Source: Metridium senile (taxonomy: Eukaryota; Cnidaria; Anthozoa; Actiniaria; Metridiidae). Taken from it: a stretch of DNA of 64,000 bases. The stretch lies in the NCBI GenBank assembly GCA_949775045.1, contig OX459097.1:22059168-22123167 (forward strand), written 5' to 3'. Shown here in pieces: positions 1 through 9,967 of this stretch (its first letter is position 1; each line of letters opens with the position of its first letter). The notes beneath the pieces are model-generated. The model saw only the letters and a list, made by a program, of their open reading frames with translations, made no database searches and was not told the DNA's origin. A program made the position numbers and the translations under genes.

Positions 1-74
1 CGTAACTGCGGATCAGACTCTGTGGCCAAATACACTCAACAGAATAACCTCCTAACTAAAACGCAAATTTATGT

Positions 75-147
75 GGCTTCATAGCTCAGTTAGTAGAGCG
101 TTGTACCGGTTCTGCAAAGTTCATGGGTTCAAATCCCGTTGAAATCC
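75..147 (+). tRNA. tRNA-like sequence, anticodon GGT (Thr), probably a tRNA-derived repeat
   Basis: A complete 73-nt cloverleaf can be drawn: a 7-bp acceptor stem with one C-A mismatch and one G-U pair, a D arm GCTC/GAGC, an anticodon stem TTGTA/TGCAA, a 5-nt variable region, and a T arm ATGGG/CCCGT around TTCAAAT. The anticodon loop CCGGTTC gives GGT, but position 33 is C instead of the near-universal U. Eukaryotes normally use AGT rather than GGT for this Thr box. A second, more decayed relative lies at 8811-8882 on the other strand with the same CCGGTT loop. I therefore favour a tRNA-derived repeat (SINE head or pseudogene) over a working tRNA gene. Confidence 0.5.
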
Positions 148-316
148 CTAAAACATGTTTTGGCTTTATAATTGCAATTGATTTAATTGATCACTATTCT
201 GCAACAATCAATATCATGCACATTACTAGCCGGTGTGGCAACTCTTGAGGATTGGGGGAGAGAGGGAGGGGAGGGACGGTAGGGAGAAGGAGGGAAAGAA
301 GAGCCTGTAGACAAAA

Positions 317-2921
317 CACAGGCAGCCCAACTATTCTCTTTGAGGATTTTTTTTAATGACAAAAAAGTTTTTTACAACACTTGTGTGAATTCTCGCGCGC
401 TGATTGGTTAATTTACAGTGATCAATAAGAGGACAGACACACTGTTCCCACGTCATCATGTCACACAACACTCGAGCAGAATTGAGGGAAAGTTTGTCAG
501 CGACAAAGTTTTTTCATCAAAAAAGGATTTTAAAAACAAGTTTATGGATAAATTATCAATGGAAATTACTTTTCTGTAAGTAGAACATTTTAATAAATGT
601 AACTATGCTGTCATAGAGTTGTTGTCGTTTTAATTTGATGGCTTTTTCAGTCTTTTTGACAAAGTTTCACTTACAATCAAATCGGTAGTCTTTTCAACAA
701 AAACGTGGCTGCTCAAAATTACATTTTGGATGAACAATACCATTCTTTCAAGACTGATTTTAAAAGCTTAGAATGTTATACAAAGGTTAGACATATCGAG
801 TATTGTGTAATCTTCTATATGATCAGTTTTTTTTGCTTTTTTATGCAATTTGTTTGAAAGGGTGAAACCTGAACCCAGCTAATCGGCCATGTTTGACGTT
901 CTTGTACATTTTTAACTTCACTTAGCTCTCTAAAGACAAACAGTACACTGTATTTCTGTATAAAAATAGGCTTATTTTTTTTTCCGGCTGAAAAAAGATC
1001 ATTTTTGTAATTTGTGAGATTTTCCGTAGCTTCAAGAGAAACCATTGAGTTCGATGCGTGACAAATTCGTCATTTTTCGTCCGTTAACTTACATTTTATT
1101 TTTTGTACATTTATTTTGATTTGTGTTGTAAAAAACAAATTGCACATGGATTTTTCGTTGTCTGTCCTCTTATTGGCACACTCTTGGCGTCATAAAATGT
1201 TCAAAACTTTGCAGTGAAACCCCTCGCTACGCTCGTGGTTCCACTTGAGTTTTGAACATTTTATGACGTCAAGAGTGTGTCAATAAGAGGACAGACAACT
1301 CAAAACCATGTGCAATTTGTTAAATTTTTAACCGCGCGCCGAGCGAAATACATATTGAGCGCGCGGGTGGGGTTCCTGTGGTGTATTTGTTTGAAAGCTC
1401 GCGGATGGGATTCCTGTGGCTTTTTTTGCAAGCAATTTTTCCGTCAAAGTCGCGCGTTGTTGAAGAGGGAGGTATTTTGACAAGGTATGAAACTCGGTCA
1501 AGTGACAAATTTAGTTTCGCGCGTAGTAAATCAGCCATGGGAGAAAATTTTTATTTTTTTTCGAATATATAAACTTTATGTTGATCTTCAACTACAGTAA
1601 AAAGTATGATCATCTCCGACTTCAGCAAAGTGGTTAAAATTAATTTTTGAAAAAGGCAGCATGGAACCGAGGTGCGCCGCAGGTTGTGGTGACGGATTTC
1701 GGAAATTTTACAATCGTGGAGCAATCGTGGAGCGATCGTGAAAATATCGATCGAGACCACATTCACACTCATTCACCGATACAGCCGAAAAAAGGTGTTG
1801 ATTACAGTCTTGCATTTAACTTTTGCATTGTTAAAATGACTTAAAACTCAAAGAAAGAAAACAAGAGAATGTATTTTATTGTGAAAAATCATGGGATGGT
1901 GAGTCAAGAGTCAAAAAGATCGTGATTTGCACTGCAGTGGCTGGCTACCTACAGTGATTTGAGTTTTCATTCAAAACACCTGATTAATTCAAGTGTCACT
2001 GAGCATTGCTTTTGAAGTCAACGATGCTCTTCACCATAACAAAAAAAAAAAAAACGAGGGAAAGCTTTTCTAGTAGGCTGGTGTGTACAGGTAATTATTG
2101 GAGTTGAAGTTTTTATGTCAAAACGAATAATATTATCTTGTTCAAACCAACTAAAACCCGAACTAAACAATGAATTTGTGATGGCCGCTTTGCGAAGTTT
2201 TCCACTTGATTCAGTTGGATCAAAAAAGTTCAACTTTAATTTCGTGAAAACTTTAGTTAGTTTAGCGGTTCAAACAATAATACATTTGTTATGAAAGTGT
2301 GAAGCGTTTATAGCTGTATTTTATAAACTATTTTCGAAAAACTATAAAAGCTAAAACATCTTTACAGATTTGATTAAATACACTTTGAACAAATTTTTTC
2401 ACATTGTAAAATATATTAACTATATGTTTAGCATTTCAATAAACTTGGAAAGAAATTTCACACACTGGCTGTTTGTTTTTGTTAGAGGTTTACTTAGTGA
2501 AAATCCGTATAAGAAAATAAAACTTGTTTTAAAAGAAAGGTTTGAATATGGTAAGTTTTTCTCCCGGGGTTTTTCTTTGGCGAGTCAGTCGATTGCTTCT
2601 CGCGTCCTTCTCGGCGCTCGTCGTTGAGTCTTCGCCGTCACCACAACCTGCGGCGCACATCTATCCATCCACGCCATCGAGTTTCAGACCTTGTATCAAG
2701 ATACTACTTTCTTCGATCTTTTTGTCGTATGTGCGATTCCGCGCGACCGAAAAATTGCTTGCAAAAAAGCCACAGGAATCCCATCTGCGAGCTTTCAAAC
2801 AAATACACCACAGGAACCCCACCCGCGCGCTCAATATGTATTTCGCTCGGCGCGCGGTTAAAAATAACTTTATTGTCATAATTAGAAAAAATCCTCAAAG
2901 ACAATAGTTGGGCTGCCTGTG
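317..2921. mobile_element. 2.6-kb TIR DNA transposon (CACAGGCAGCCC family), non-autonomous
   Basis: The left end CACAGGCAGCCCAACTATT is the inverted match of the right end ending GGGCTGCCTGTG, with TGAGGATTTTTT continuing the TIR inward. The element is flanked by GACAAAA(C) at 310-317 and 2922-2929, a 7-8 bp target-site duplication. An 8-bp duplication with CAG-type ends would suit hAT, but no transposase is visible. Inside are a long hairpin at 1159-1298 and further inverted segments (1672-1696 against 2635-2662). Ends of the same family recur at 21750-22404 and 36470-36675, upstream of both NLR-like genes. Confidence 0.75.
1159..1298. repeat. hairpin nested in the TIR transposon
   Basis: TTGTCTGTCCTCTTATTG runs into its inverted copy CAATAAGAGGACAGACAA, with about 60 bp of near-perfect stem (CACACTCTTGGCGTCATAAAATG and its complement) around a short GC-richer loop. 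The terminal word AATAAGAGGACAGACA also occurs at about 425, so a nested element of its own may span 425-1298. Confidence 0.6.
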
Positions 2922-3136
2922 GACAAAACCCACTTTTTAGATTCAAACTACGTCCACCAGATGGACTCATTCTCATTATTATTGTTGTTACTATTTTTTA
3001 TTTATTTATTTTTAATCAACACTGATTTTAGATGGGTATTTAGTTTAGCATAGCTAGTTTAAATAGGGCCCTGTTAAAGAAAGATGATATTCGTTATCAT
3101 TGTAATGATGCTAATGATATTATGGTTGTTTGACAG

Positions 3137-5110
3137 GGTTCAGGAGAAGACAGTATCATGTATGGTCAACCAGTTGAATACAAAATGTTACACAGTATTG
3201 CTACACAGACAGAAGATTATGGTTGTAACAATGGCTGTACTTCTATGTACATCAATACAGATCCACATCATGTTTCAAACATCTCAGCAACATTACCTCA
3301 ACCACAGCCAGGTGTTTCAGTTGATGATGAAACTGACTTTGAATATGAGCATGATCCAGAGAATACCTTGGAAGATGAACAAGAACAAGAACAACGCCAA
3401 GATATGGATGAGATTAGCACAATGTACACCAATACAGATCAACATCATGTTTCGAACATTTTAGAAACATTACCTCAATCACAGCCAGGTGTTTCATCTG
3501 ATGGTGAACATGGCTTTGAATATGAACATGATCCAGAGAATGCCTTGGAAAATGAACAAGAACAAGAACACAGCCAAGATATGGATGAGATTAGCACAAT
3601 GTACACAAATACAGATCAACATCATGTTTCGAACATTTTAGAAACATTACCTCAATCACAGCCAGGTGTTTCATCTGATGGTGAACATGGCTTTGAATAT
3701 GAACATGATCCAGAGAATGCCTTGGAAGATGAACAAGAACAAGAACAAAGCCAAGATATGGATGAGATTAGCACAATGTACACCAATACAGATCCACATC
3801 ATGTTTCCAACATCTCAGAAACATTACCCCAACTACAGCCAGGTGTTTCAGCTGATGATGAACATGACTTTGAATATGAACATGATCCAGAGAATACCTC
3901 GGAAGATGAAGATGAACCAGAACAAAGCCAAGATATAGATGAAATTAGCACAATGTTGAGACTCCAAGAGGATGCAGACTTTTCCCCTACAAATAACTTG
4001 GCTGAGAAGGAGAATGAAGCAAAGGATGACTCTGCTGGTGATGATAAAACTGAAAAGAGACAGCTTGATGAAAGAGAAGGATGTAGTTCCCAGTATAATG
4101 AAAAGTCCCTGAAATGTTCTTATTGTGCAAAGCAATTTGAATACAGATCAATACTCCTTGTTCACCTTAGAATACACACTGGAGAGAAAGCCTACGAATG
4201 TTCGCTTTGTAAAAAGAGGTTTTCGCAAAAGGGTAACCTAGATAAACATCTTAGGATACACACCAAAGAGAAACCTGTTAGGTGTTCCTATTGCGAGGAG
4301 GAATTTGCAGTTAAAGGTCACTTACAGAAACATATTAGAGTACATGGGGTAGAAAAACCGTTTCAGTGTTCTTACTGTAAAAAGCAGTTTGACCTAAAGG
4401 GTAAATTAGACATCCATGTTAGAATGCACACTGGAGAGAGACCCTTTCAATGTCCTTATTGTGAATATAAGTTTATACAAAAGTGTGACTTAAATAGACA
4501 TTCAAGAACACACACTAGAGAGAGACCCTATCAATGTTCTTATTGTCACAGGCCGTTTGCACAAAAATGTGCTTTAAATAATCATCTAAGAATACATACT
4601 AGAGAGAAAAACTTTGAATGTTCTTATTGTGAGAAGAAGTTTGCAAAAAATGGTATCTTGGAGAAACATCTTAGAACACATACTGGAGAGAAACCCTATG
4701 AATGTTCTCATTGTAAGAAGAAATTTTCAGAAAAGGGTATCTTGAAGAAACACCTTAGAATACACACTGGAGAGAAGCCCTTTGAATGTTCTTATTGTGA
4801 GAAGACGTTTTATGAAAGAGGTGTTTTAATTAAACATCTTAGAAAACATACTGGAGAGAAACCCTATGAATGTTCTCATTGTAAGAAGACATTTTCAATC
4901 AAGAGTAATTTAACTAGACATCTTATAACACATACTGATGAGAAACCCTTTGAATGTTCTCTGTGTAAGAAGAAGTTTTCTACTAAAACTTATTTAAAGA
5001 AACATCTTACAATACACAATTACACTGGAGAAAGACCCTTTGAATGTACTGACTGTAAAGTGAGGTTTAGGCATAAATCTAGTTTAAAAAGACATATTAC
5101 ATTACATTAG
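3137..5110 (+). CDS. C2H2 zinc-finger protein, last exon, 12 fingers with acidic tandem repeats
   Basis: Probable nuclear nucleic-acid-binding protein. The ATG at 3158 opens 650 codons, but coding probably starts further upstream: TTTGACAG is followed by an in-frame stretch encoding GSGEDSI before the Met, and the paralogue at 58139-59719 has the same acceptor followed by GSSEDSF. From the Met, residues 30-265 are four tandem copies of a 59-residue acidic unit (consensus includes NTDxHHVSNI, LPQxQPGVS, EYEHDPEN, SQDMDEIST). A charged linker follows, then 12 C2H2 fingers of the form CxxCx(12)HxxxH with TGEKPFEC-type linkers. No KRAB, SCAN or BTB domain is seen. Its upstream exon was not found. 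The paralogue suggests it would be a WW-like exon, possibly outside the window or displaced by the transposon ending at 2921. Confidence 0.85.
   Translation, partial: GSGEDSIMYGQPVEYKMLHSIATQTEDYGCNNGCTSMYINTDPHHVSNISATLPQPQPGVSVDDETDFEYEHDPENTLEDEQEQEQRQDMDEISTMYTNTDQHHVSNILETLPQSQPGVSSDGEHGFEYEHDPENALENEQEQEHSQDMDEISTMYTNTDQHHVSNILETLPQSQPGVSSDGEHGFEYEHDPENALEDEQEQEQSQDMDEISTMYTNTDPHHVSNISETLPQLQPGVSADDEHDFEYEHDPENTSEDEDEPEQSQDIDEISTMLRLQEDADFSPTNNLAEKENEAKDDSAGDDKTEKRQLDEREGCSSQYNEKSLKCSYCAKQFEYRSILLVHLRIHTGEKAYECSLCKKRFSQKGNLDKHLRIHTKEKPVRCSYCEEEFAVKGHLQKHIRVHGVEKPFQCSYCKKQFDLKGKLDIHVRMHTGERPFQCPYCEYKFIQKCDLNRHSRTHTRERPYQCSYCHRPFAQKCALNNHLRIHTREKNFECSYCEKKFAKNGILEKHLRTHTGEKPYECSHCKKKFSEKGILKKHLRIHTGEKPFECSYCEKTFYERGVLIKHLRKHTGEKPYECSHCKKTFSIKSNLTRHLITHTDEKPFECSLCKKKFSTKTYLKKHLTIHNYTGERPFECTDCKVRFRHKSSLKRHITLH
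3245..3952 (+). repeat. 177-bp coding tandem repeat, 4 units
   Basis: Four in-frame copies of a 59-codon unit encode the acidic N-terminal region of the zinc-finger protein. Units 2 and 3 are almost identical (changes such as N to D and H to Q), which suggests recent unequal exchange. Units 1 and 4 differ more. Confidence 0.85.
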
Positions 5111-5117
5111 AACACTG

Positions 5118-5409
5118 TTGAAGGAATGAAATACGAGGCAGCGTGCTCTATCGAATCATAGAGGACGCGGGAATTTTAAGAGAAAAGCACGACACGTAGG
5201 CGGAGTGCTTCTCAGCGCTTCTCAAGTCTTCTTAAAATTTCCAAGTGTTATACGACTCTATAGAGCATTGCTGCCGAGTTTTCTATTTCTTTTATAAAAT
5301 ATTCAGTAGTTAAAATCAAACGAATCGACGCTCCGTGCACTGTTGAGTTATAGAGAACGCTTCTCAGCCAATCAGCGCTCGATTTATATCAAATATTTTA
5401 TAAAACTGG
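5118..5409 (+). mobile_element. MITE-like element in the 3' UTR of the zinc-finger gene
   Basis: The block has internal inverted segments (TCTTCTTAAAATT-type arms, GCTTCTCAGCGCTTCTCAAG). It recurs inverted at 57356-57668. It interrupts a 3' UTR that is continuous in the minus-strand paralogue: there AACACTGCATACTGGG runs straight into ATAAGAACTTGAATCACAAG, whereas here AACACTG and AAAAACTTGAATCACAAG are separated by the element. The edges are accurate to a few bases. Confidence 0.7.
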
Positions 5410-6390
5410 AAGAAAAACTTGAATCACAAGGTTAGGGTATAATAGTTGTATGATATATGTAATTTGTATATTTTTTAATCTTAGTTAACAATGATTAGGG
5501 TGTAGATTTCATAATAAATATCAACATTACAAGTGGACTATGTTTTATTGTTACTGATGCCATCGTTAGATTATATTTAATTCGACCTTGTCATTATGCT
5601 ATGATGTGACGTTGTGTTAGGTGATAAGATGCGATTTCATGTGATGCGATGTATTGTGATCAAGGGAGCACTCAGAAACCGGTCTTCCTGTGGTAGTAGC
5701 AAAAAAATGTGCGCGGGCTTCCTTCCTGTTTGTAATATCAGTGCACAGGCCCAGGTAGAAAAAAAAAATGCGGTTAGCTACCAGGTGATTTAGCGTGCGC
5801 ACTTCCGGTTAGTATAAGCAAATCAGAAGCATTTCTGTCGCATCGCCAACAGTTCCAAAATGGCGTCGTTCGAGAGAGTTGTCTCCCGTGTTAACGTACC
5901 GCCCTCGATAAATACATGCTTAAAATAACTTAACATTAAAACGTTACATGTTACTTGGACAATAAAAGTTCACTGCTGCTCTATCAGGGATAAAAAAGAA
6001 TAAAAACAAAACTCAAATGCCTAAAAATAACCAAAATTGTTTTTGTCTCGAGGCGTCATTTTGGAACTATTCGTTTTGACAAACAATCCTTTGCGAGCTT
6101 CGAAGCGAAATCACTTGGTATTAAATAAACCAACGGAGAGTCAACTTTTATCACGTGACTGGGTCTTAGCAAATCACAACATCATTTACCATGTTCGTCG
6201 TCTCGTTTATCGTGACAAACCATGAATATCCCACTGGCCACTTCTATTTTCGCTGCATACTATTAACTAGCGCAATGGTAGATAAGGCACCAAGTGAAGA
6301 CACACTGATTTGCAACAAACACGTTTAATACTTGCTACAATTGAACATGCCATGCATGTGTAGGGTTTAGCCAGACTTTCCTATTAAAAT
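5410..6390. other. intergenic, no gene recognised
   Basis: The first part is the 3' flank of the zinc-finger gene, shared with its paralogue (ATAATAGTTGTATGATAT). At 5815-5895 the sequence CAACAGTTCCAAAATGGCGT, with about 80 bp around it, is the inverted match of 9888-9967, so the two may be arms of one old element around the Penelope-like copy. No coding sequence is supported. Confidence 0.4.
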
Positions 6391-6651
6391 GCGCAATTAC
6401 GCGGTGCAATTTTCTCTGCAACTTGTCTCGCAACGAGCAAGAAAATTGCAGAATTCGTGGCTACACAGTGCAACGGAGACGCAATCGTTGCCAAAAGTAG
6501 AAACGAATTCTATTTTTCGCAACGATTACTGCAACTTGACTCGCAACATTTTTCAAATTGCGCAGTAGGTTACACTGCACGCTGCAATGCCGGCTTCATG
6601 CAACTTGTGTCGCAACGCTGCAACTCTGAAAATTGCACCGTGTAATCGTGC
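6391..6651. mobile_element. MITE with about 24-bp TIRs
   Basis: The left end GCGCAATTACGCGGTGCAATTTTC is matched in inverted form by GAAAATTGCACCGTGTAATCGTGC. The interior is dense in GCAAC, TTGC and GCAACTTG words and is itself partly palindromic. There is no coding capacity. Confidence 0.6.
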
Positions 6652-6979
6652 CTTTAGTCGGTGTGGTTTGTAGAAGGAATTCCTTACAAAACCACTATCC
6701 TAACTTAAGTCCGTACTTTCTAGTACAACTACATCCCTAGTCCTGGAAGTGTACAAGTTGCAAGAGTGTTATTGTGCGAGGTTACATTGTCAATCTTCGG
6801 TTTTATTATGATCTGTACAAACGCCATTTTACAGGGTCTTCACTATCCGGATGAATAAATTTCCATAATTCTCATTATCTAGAGTATATAATCTCAAGCC
6901 CAAAATCTGCCCGATCGACGCTTTCAGTCAGCGGTAGTTTGCAGGTGTTAATTAATTTATAACTTTAGACTATCATATA

Positions 6980-8098
6980 ATGGGTTCTCCTGTCTCAGTG
7001 GTTGTCGCAGAGATTGTGATGCAGAAAATCGAACAAAAAGCCCTTGAAACGTATGAACAGCCGTTACCATTCTGGTTTCGATATGTAGATGATACCATAA
7101 CTGCCTTACCATCAGATGATATTGACGCCTTTCATAACCACTTAAACGATCAGAACCCTCATATACAGTTTACCAGAGAGCTTGAGGATAACGGTAAAAT
7201 ACCATTCTTAGACTGCCTAGTTTGCCGCCACGACAATACCCTACACACTACTGTATACCGTAAGCCTACTAATACAGACAGGTTACTTGACCAATCATCA
7301 TATAACCCAACATCTCACAAGGCTACGACCATCAAAACTCTTTCAAGGCGTGCTCAAATCATTTGTGACTCAGCAGATAGTTTACACAGTGAGACTCAAC
7401 ATCTAAAAAATGTGTTTCATAAGAACAACTATAGCGATAAGTTTATTAATACCAACACGCATAAACCAAGAAATCATAGGGAAAGTCTTATTGACATGTC
7501 TTCCTCGCCCAAATCCTATATTTCACTACCATACATCAGAGGGACATCAGAGATCATATCACGTATTTTACAACCGCACAACATCAGCGTAGCTCATAAA
7601 CCCATATCTACACTACGCCAGATCCTGACTAAGGTTAAAGACAAAGACAGTCCTAATGATCGAATCGGTGCTATATATAAAATTGCATGTAATGACTGTG
7701 AGGCTACATATATTGGTGAAACAGGTAGATCGTTTAATACTAGAAAACAGGAACATCAGAAAGCAGTTCAACAACAGGACAATCGAAACAACATCGCCAT
7801 GCATTATACCAAGACTGGACATTCCATTAACTGGAATTCTGGTGAATGTATTTCTTTTAGTGGGAACAGAAAGCAAATACTAGTCCTTGAAAGTTGGTTT
7901 ACCAAGTTAGAACATCAACCAATTAATAGATCTATTACACTTCCAACACAATACAACCGGCTTGTAAACAAACTTAGCAAACAAAACACCGCCGAAACGG
8001 TACCGCCACACAATGGGACTTATGCCGCTAATTACACCCAAGCGGTTCAGCCATACAACAAGACCGATGCCGCTAATGACGCTACATCCATTAATTAG
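6980..8098 (+). CDS. Penelope-like retroelement, RT C-terminal part plus GIY-YIG endonuclease (5'-truncated)
   Basis: The 372 codons begin directly at the reverse-transcriptase motif MGSPVS. The catalytic box YVDDT is at residues 35-39 and the RT thumb follows. The C-terminal half carries a GIY-YIG endonuclease of the Penelope type: AIYKI (231-235), CNDC (237-240), YIGETGRSF (244-252), a conserved Arg and His around RKQEH, and the candidate Glu in LESWF (304). RT motifs upstream of MGSP are missing and the sequence before 6978 is not RT-like, so the copy is 5'-truncated and not autonomous. The ORF is otherwise open, with no frameshift, which suggests fairly recent insertion. The product would nick DNA and copy its RNA at the target site. 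The Met is simply the motif Met, not a proven start. Confidence 0.88.
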   Translation: MGSPVSVVVAEIVMQKIEQKALETYEQPLPFWFRYVDDTITALPSDDIDAFHNHLNDQNPHIQFTRELEDNGKIPFLDCLVCRHDNTLHTTVYRKPTNTDRLLDQSSYNPTSHKATTIKTLSRRAQIICDSADSLHSETQHLKNVFHKNNYSDKFINTNTHKPRNHRESLIDMSSSPKSYISLPYIRGTSEIISRILQPHNISVAHKPISTLRQILTKVKDKDSPNDRIGAIYKIACNDCEATYIGETGRSFNTRKQEHQKAVQQQDNRNNIAMHYTKTGHSINWNSGECISFSGNRKQILVLESWFTKLEHQPINRSITLPTQYNRLVNKLSKQNTAETVPPHNGTYAANYTQAVQPYNKTDAANDATSIN

Positions 8099-8141
8099 CG
8101 TGGGAGTATAAATATCACTCTATCTGACTTTTTATTCACTT

Positions 8142-8184
8142 GACTCTGAAGATGACTTCCGCACAGGATGTCGAAACGTCAGTC
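8142..8184 (+). ncRNA. hammerhead-like ribozyme motif downstream of the Penelope-like ORF
   Basis: The order is GACT, CTGAAGA, a stem-loop GACTTCC-GCACA-GGATGTC, GAAA, CGTC, AGTC. GACT pairs with AGTC as stem I, CTGAAGA fits CUGANGA, and GAAA followed by CGUC places the cleavage site after GUC. Stem III is only the palindrome ACGU, as in dimer-acting hammerheads. One extra U sits between core 1 and stem II, and stem II has a U-U mismatch. Hammerheads are known in Penelope-like elements, which supports the reading. Activity is not shown. Confidence 0.5.
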
Positions 8185-8810
8185 ACATCAAACAGCCCTT
8201 CTGAGGGCTACATCCACCCGGATGATCCTATTACAAATATTGTTACTTCGACAAATATTGTTACTTCGATAAACACTATCATATAAGTTGATACTTTCGA
8301 ATTTTTTTTCTTCATTTTTTTTGTTGCTATATAATTTTGCTCGAGTCGAATAAATTTGAGACAGTTTGAAGCAAATGCAAAATTTCCGTATTATTTTGTG
8401 TTGTATTGTTTAAAAGTATAAACCTATAATTTTAGATATTGTGTATGATTATGACTTTCGCGGAACATTAAGCAATTCATGTAATTGCAATTATAGAATT
8501 TTAAAAAAAATTCGGGACTTACAGCGCGACGCACCTTACCGTGGTCACCTAATTAAAGTTTTGTACAAGTTAACCAATCAAAAGGAAGAATTTGACCTTA
8601 AAAATAAAAGACACGCCGATTGACAAACGATAAACACTTTGAAATGTTCAAAGCGAAGACAAGAGTGAAGTTTATAAGTGTCTGAAAAACCTCCCAGGAT
8701 GTTTAAATCTGAAAAGGTGTAGCAAACAATTTGAAAAGTGAAACTTTTGAACGCTAAACTATAACTTGTACAAAACTTTAATTTGGTGGCCACGGTAAGG
8801 CACTTTATAT

Positions 8811-8882
8811 GCTGTAAACGGGATTTGAACCCATAACCTTTGCAAAACCGGTGCAATGCTCCACCAACTGAGCTATAAAGAC
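8811..8882 (-). pseudogene. decayed tRNA-like sequence, CCGGTTT loop
   Basis: Read on the minus strand: GCTC D arm, GAGC, anticodon stem TTGCA/TGCAA with loop CCGGTTT, and T arm ATGGG-TTCAAAT-CCCGT. The acceptor stem no longer pairs well. It has the same loop, including C33, as the copy at 75-147. Confidence 0.5.
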
Positions 8883-8940
8883 ACATAGTGCTAGAAGGTC
8901 ATTTTGTTGAGTTCATTCGGCCACAAAGTACAATGTAGAT

Positions 8941-9237
8941 ATACACCTATTTCAAAAATAGTTGTCGCAATCAAAGCTACACTCCACACTCTGAAGCCTG
9001 CAAAGGATGTCGGTATTTTCTTCTCTTCTCGATTTATTCATAGCATATTTTTGCTTGTGCGTGTTTGTGTTATATGACCAGCAACTAGCTGTTCCAGTAG
9101 TAGATGATGAAACAAATATTTATTGCAAAACGAGTAATAAACCAACAATTTATGTTTTATGTTACCGTAATGCTTTGCAGGCTTCAGAGTGTAGACTGTA
9201 CCTTCTGCTGTGACAACGATTATTAAAATAGGTGTAT
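8941..9237. mobile_element. MITE, ACACCTATTT family, copy 1
   Basis: The TIRs begin ATACACCTATTT and contain GTTGTCG; the right end is inverted (GACAACGATTATTAAAATAGGTGTAT). A second internal inverted pair is CACTCTGAAGCCTGCAAAGG and a matching GCAGGCTTCAGAGTGTAGAC. Relatives lie at 21066-21310, 24066-24349 and 42366-42512. Confidence 0.65.
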
Positions 9238-9498
9238 ACCTATTTCAAATAACGTTGTCCATCTGGAATGGTTGATTTGAGACCGATAGGAATTGTGGGA
9301 GCTCGTTAAACTTCAAATGCGCTGTTATAATCACGCTTGAATATTAATGTTTACTTCTGAAATACTGTTATCTGTAATTCACCACCATTCAAGTGTGATT
9401 AAAACAATATATTTGAAATTTAATGAACTCCCACAATTCCTATCGGTCTCAGATCAACCATTCCAGATGGACAACGTTAATTGAAATAGGTGTATATA
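9231..9498. mobile_element. second MITE sharing the ACACCTATTT terminus
   Basis: It abuts the previous element. The arms of about 65 bp begin TACCTATTTCAAATAACG and include GACCGATAGGAATTGTGGGA, and are repeated inverted up to GAAATAGGTGTATA. The interior differs from the neighbouring MITE, so the two share only their ends. Confidence 0.6.
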
Positions 9499-9887
9499 TT
9501 TCAAATAATGTCCTGCATGCAATGTCCTAATTAACAACCGTCAGAAAATGAATACTGTAATTTCATGTTATCCAGCACCGCCATACTATTTGACAAAAGG
9601 CGCATTTCAGCACAGGCTAAAACTCGATTTGTGGTAGAAATATTTACTGAGTATAAATTAAAATCCAAACAAGGGAAAATACTATCGCTAAAAAATATCG
9701 AAAACATACTTGAATTTTCTCCAAATCGATATAATTGGCCCCTTGCAATTGCGCGTTTTGACATGAAACTAGAGTATTTGTAACTGTCAAAAAAGGAATT
9801 TTTAACCGTCAACAATCAAAACGAGTCCTATTTCATACACATCTGGTTTTTCGTTTTGTTTTTAATTATTCCTTTTTATTTCTTAAC

Positions 9888-9967
9888 ACTGGAGAACTAC
9901 TCTCTCGAGCAACGCCATTTTGGAACTGTTTGCGATGCGACAAAATTGCTTCTGGTTGGCTTCTACT
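9888..9967 (-). repeat. inverted partner of 5815-5895
   Basis: The block around CAACGCCATTTTGGAACTGTTTG is the reverse complement of the block at 5815-5895. Both carry a GCATCGC/GCGATGC word and CTCGAGAGAG/CTCTCTCGAG. It may be the right arm of an old composite element about 4 kb long. Confidence 0.45.

Noticed and set aside
1277..2976. Several ORFs of 60-120 codons with NPTRAL/RNPIRELSNK-like peptides on both strands
   Set aside because: They are frames through the inverted segments of the TIR transposon and repeat at 21.8 and 36.5 kb as TE sequence.
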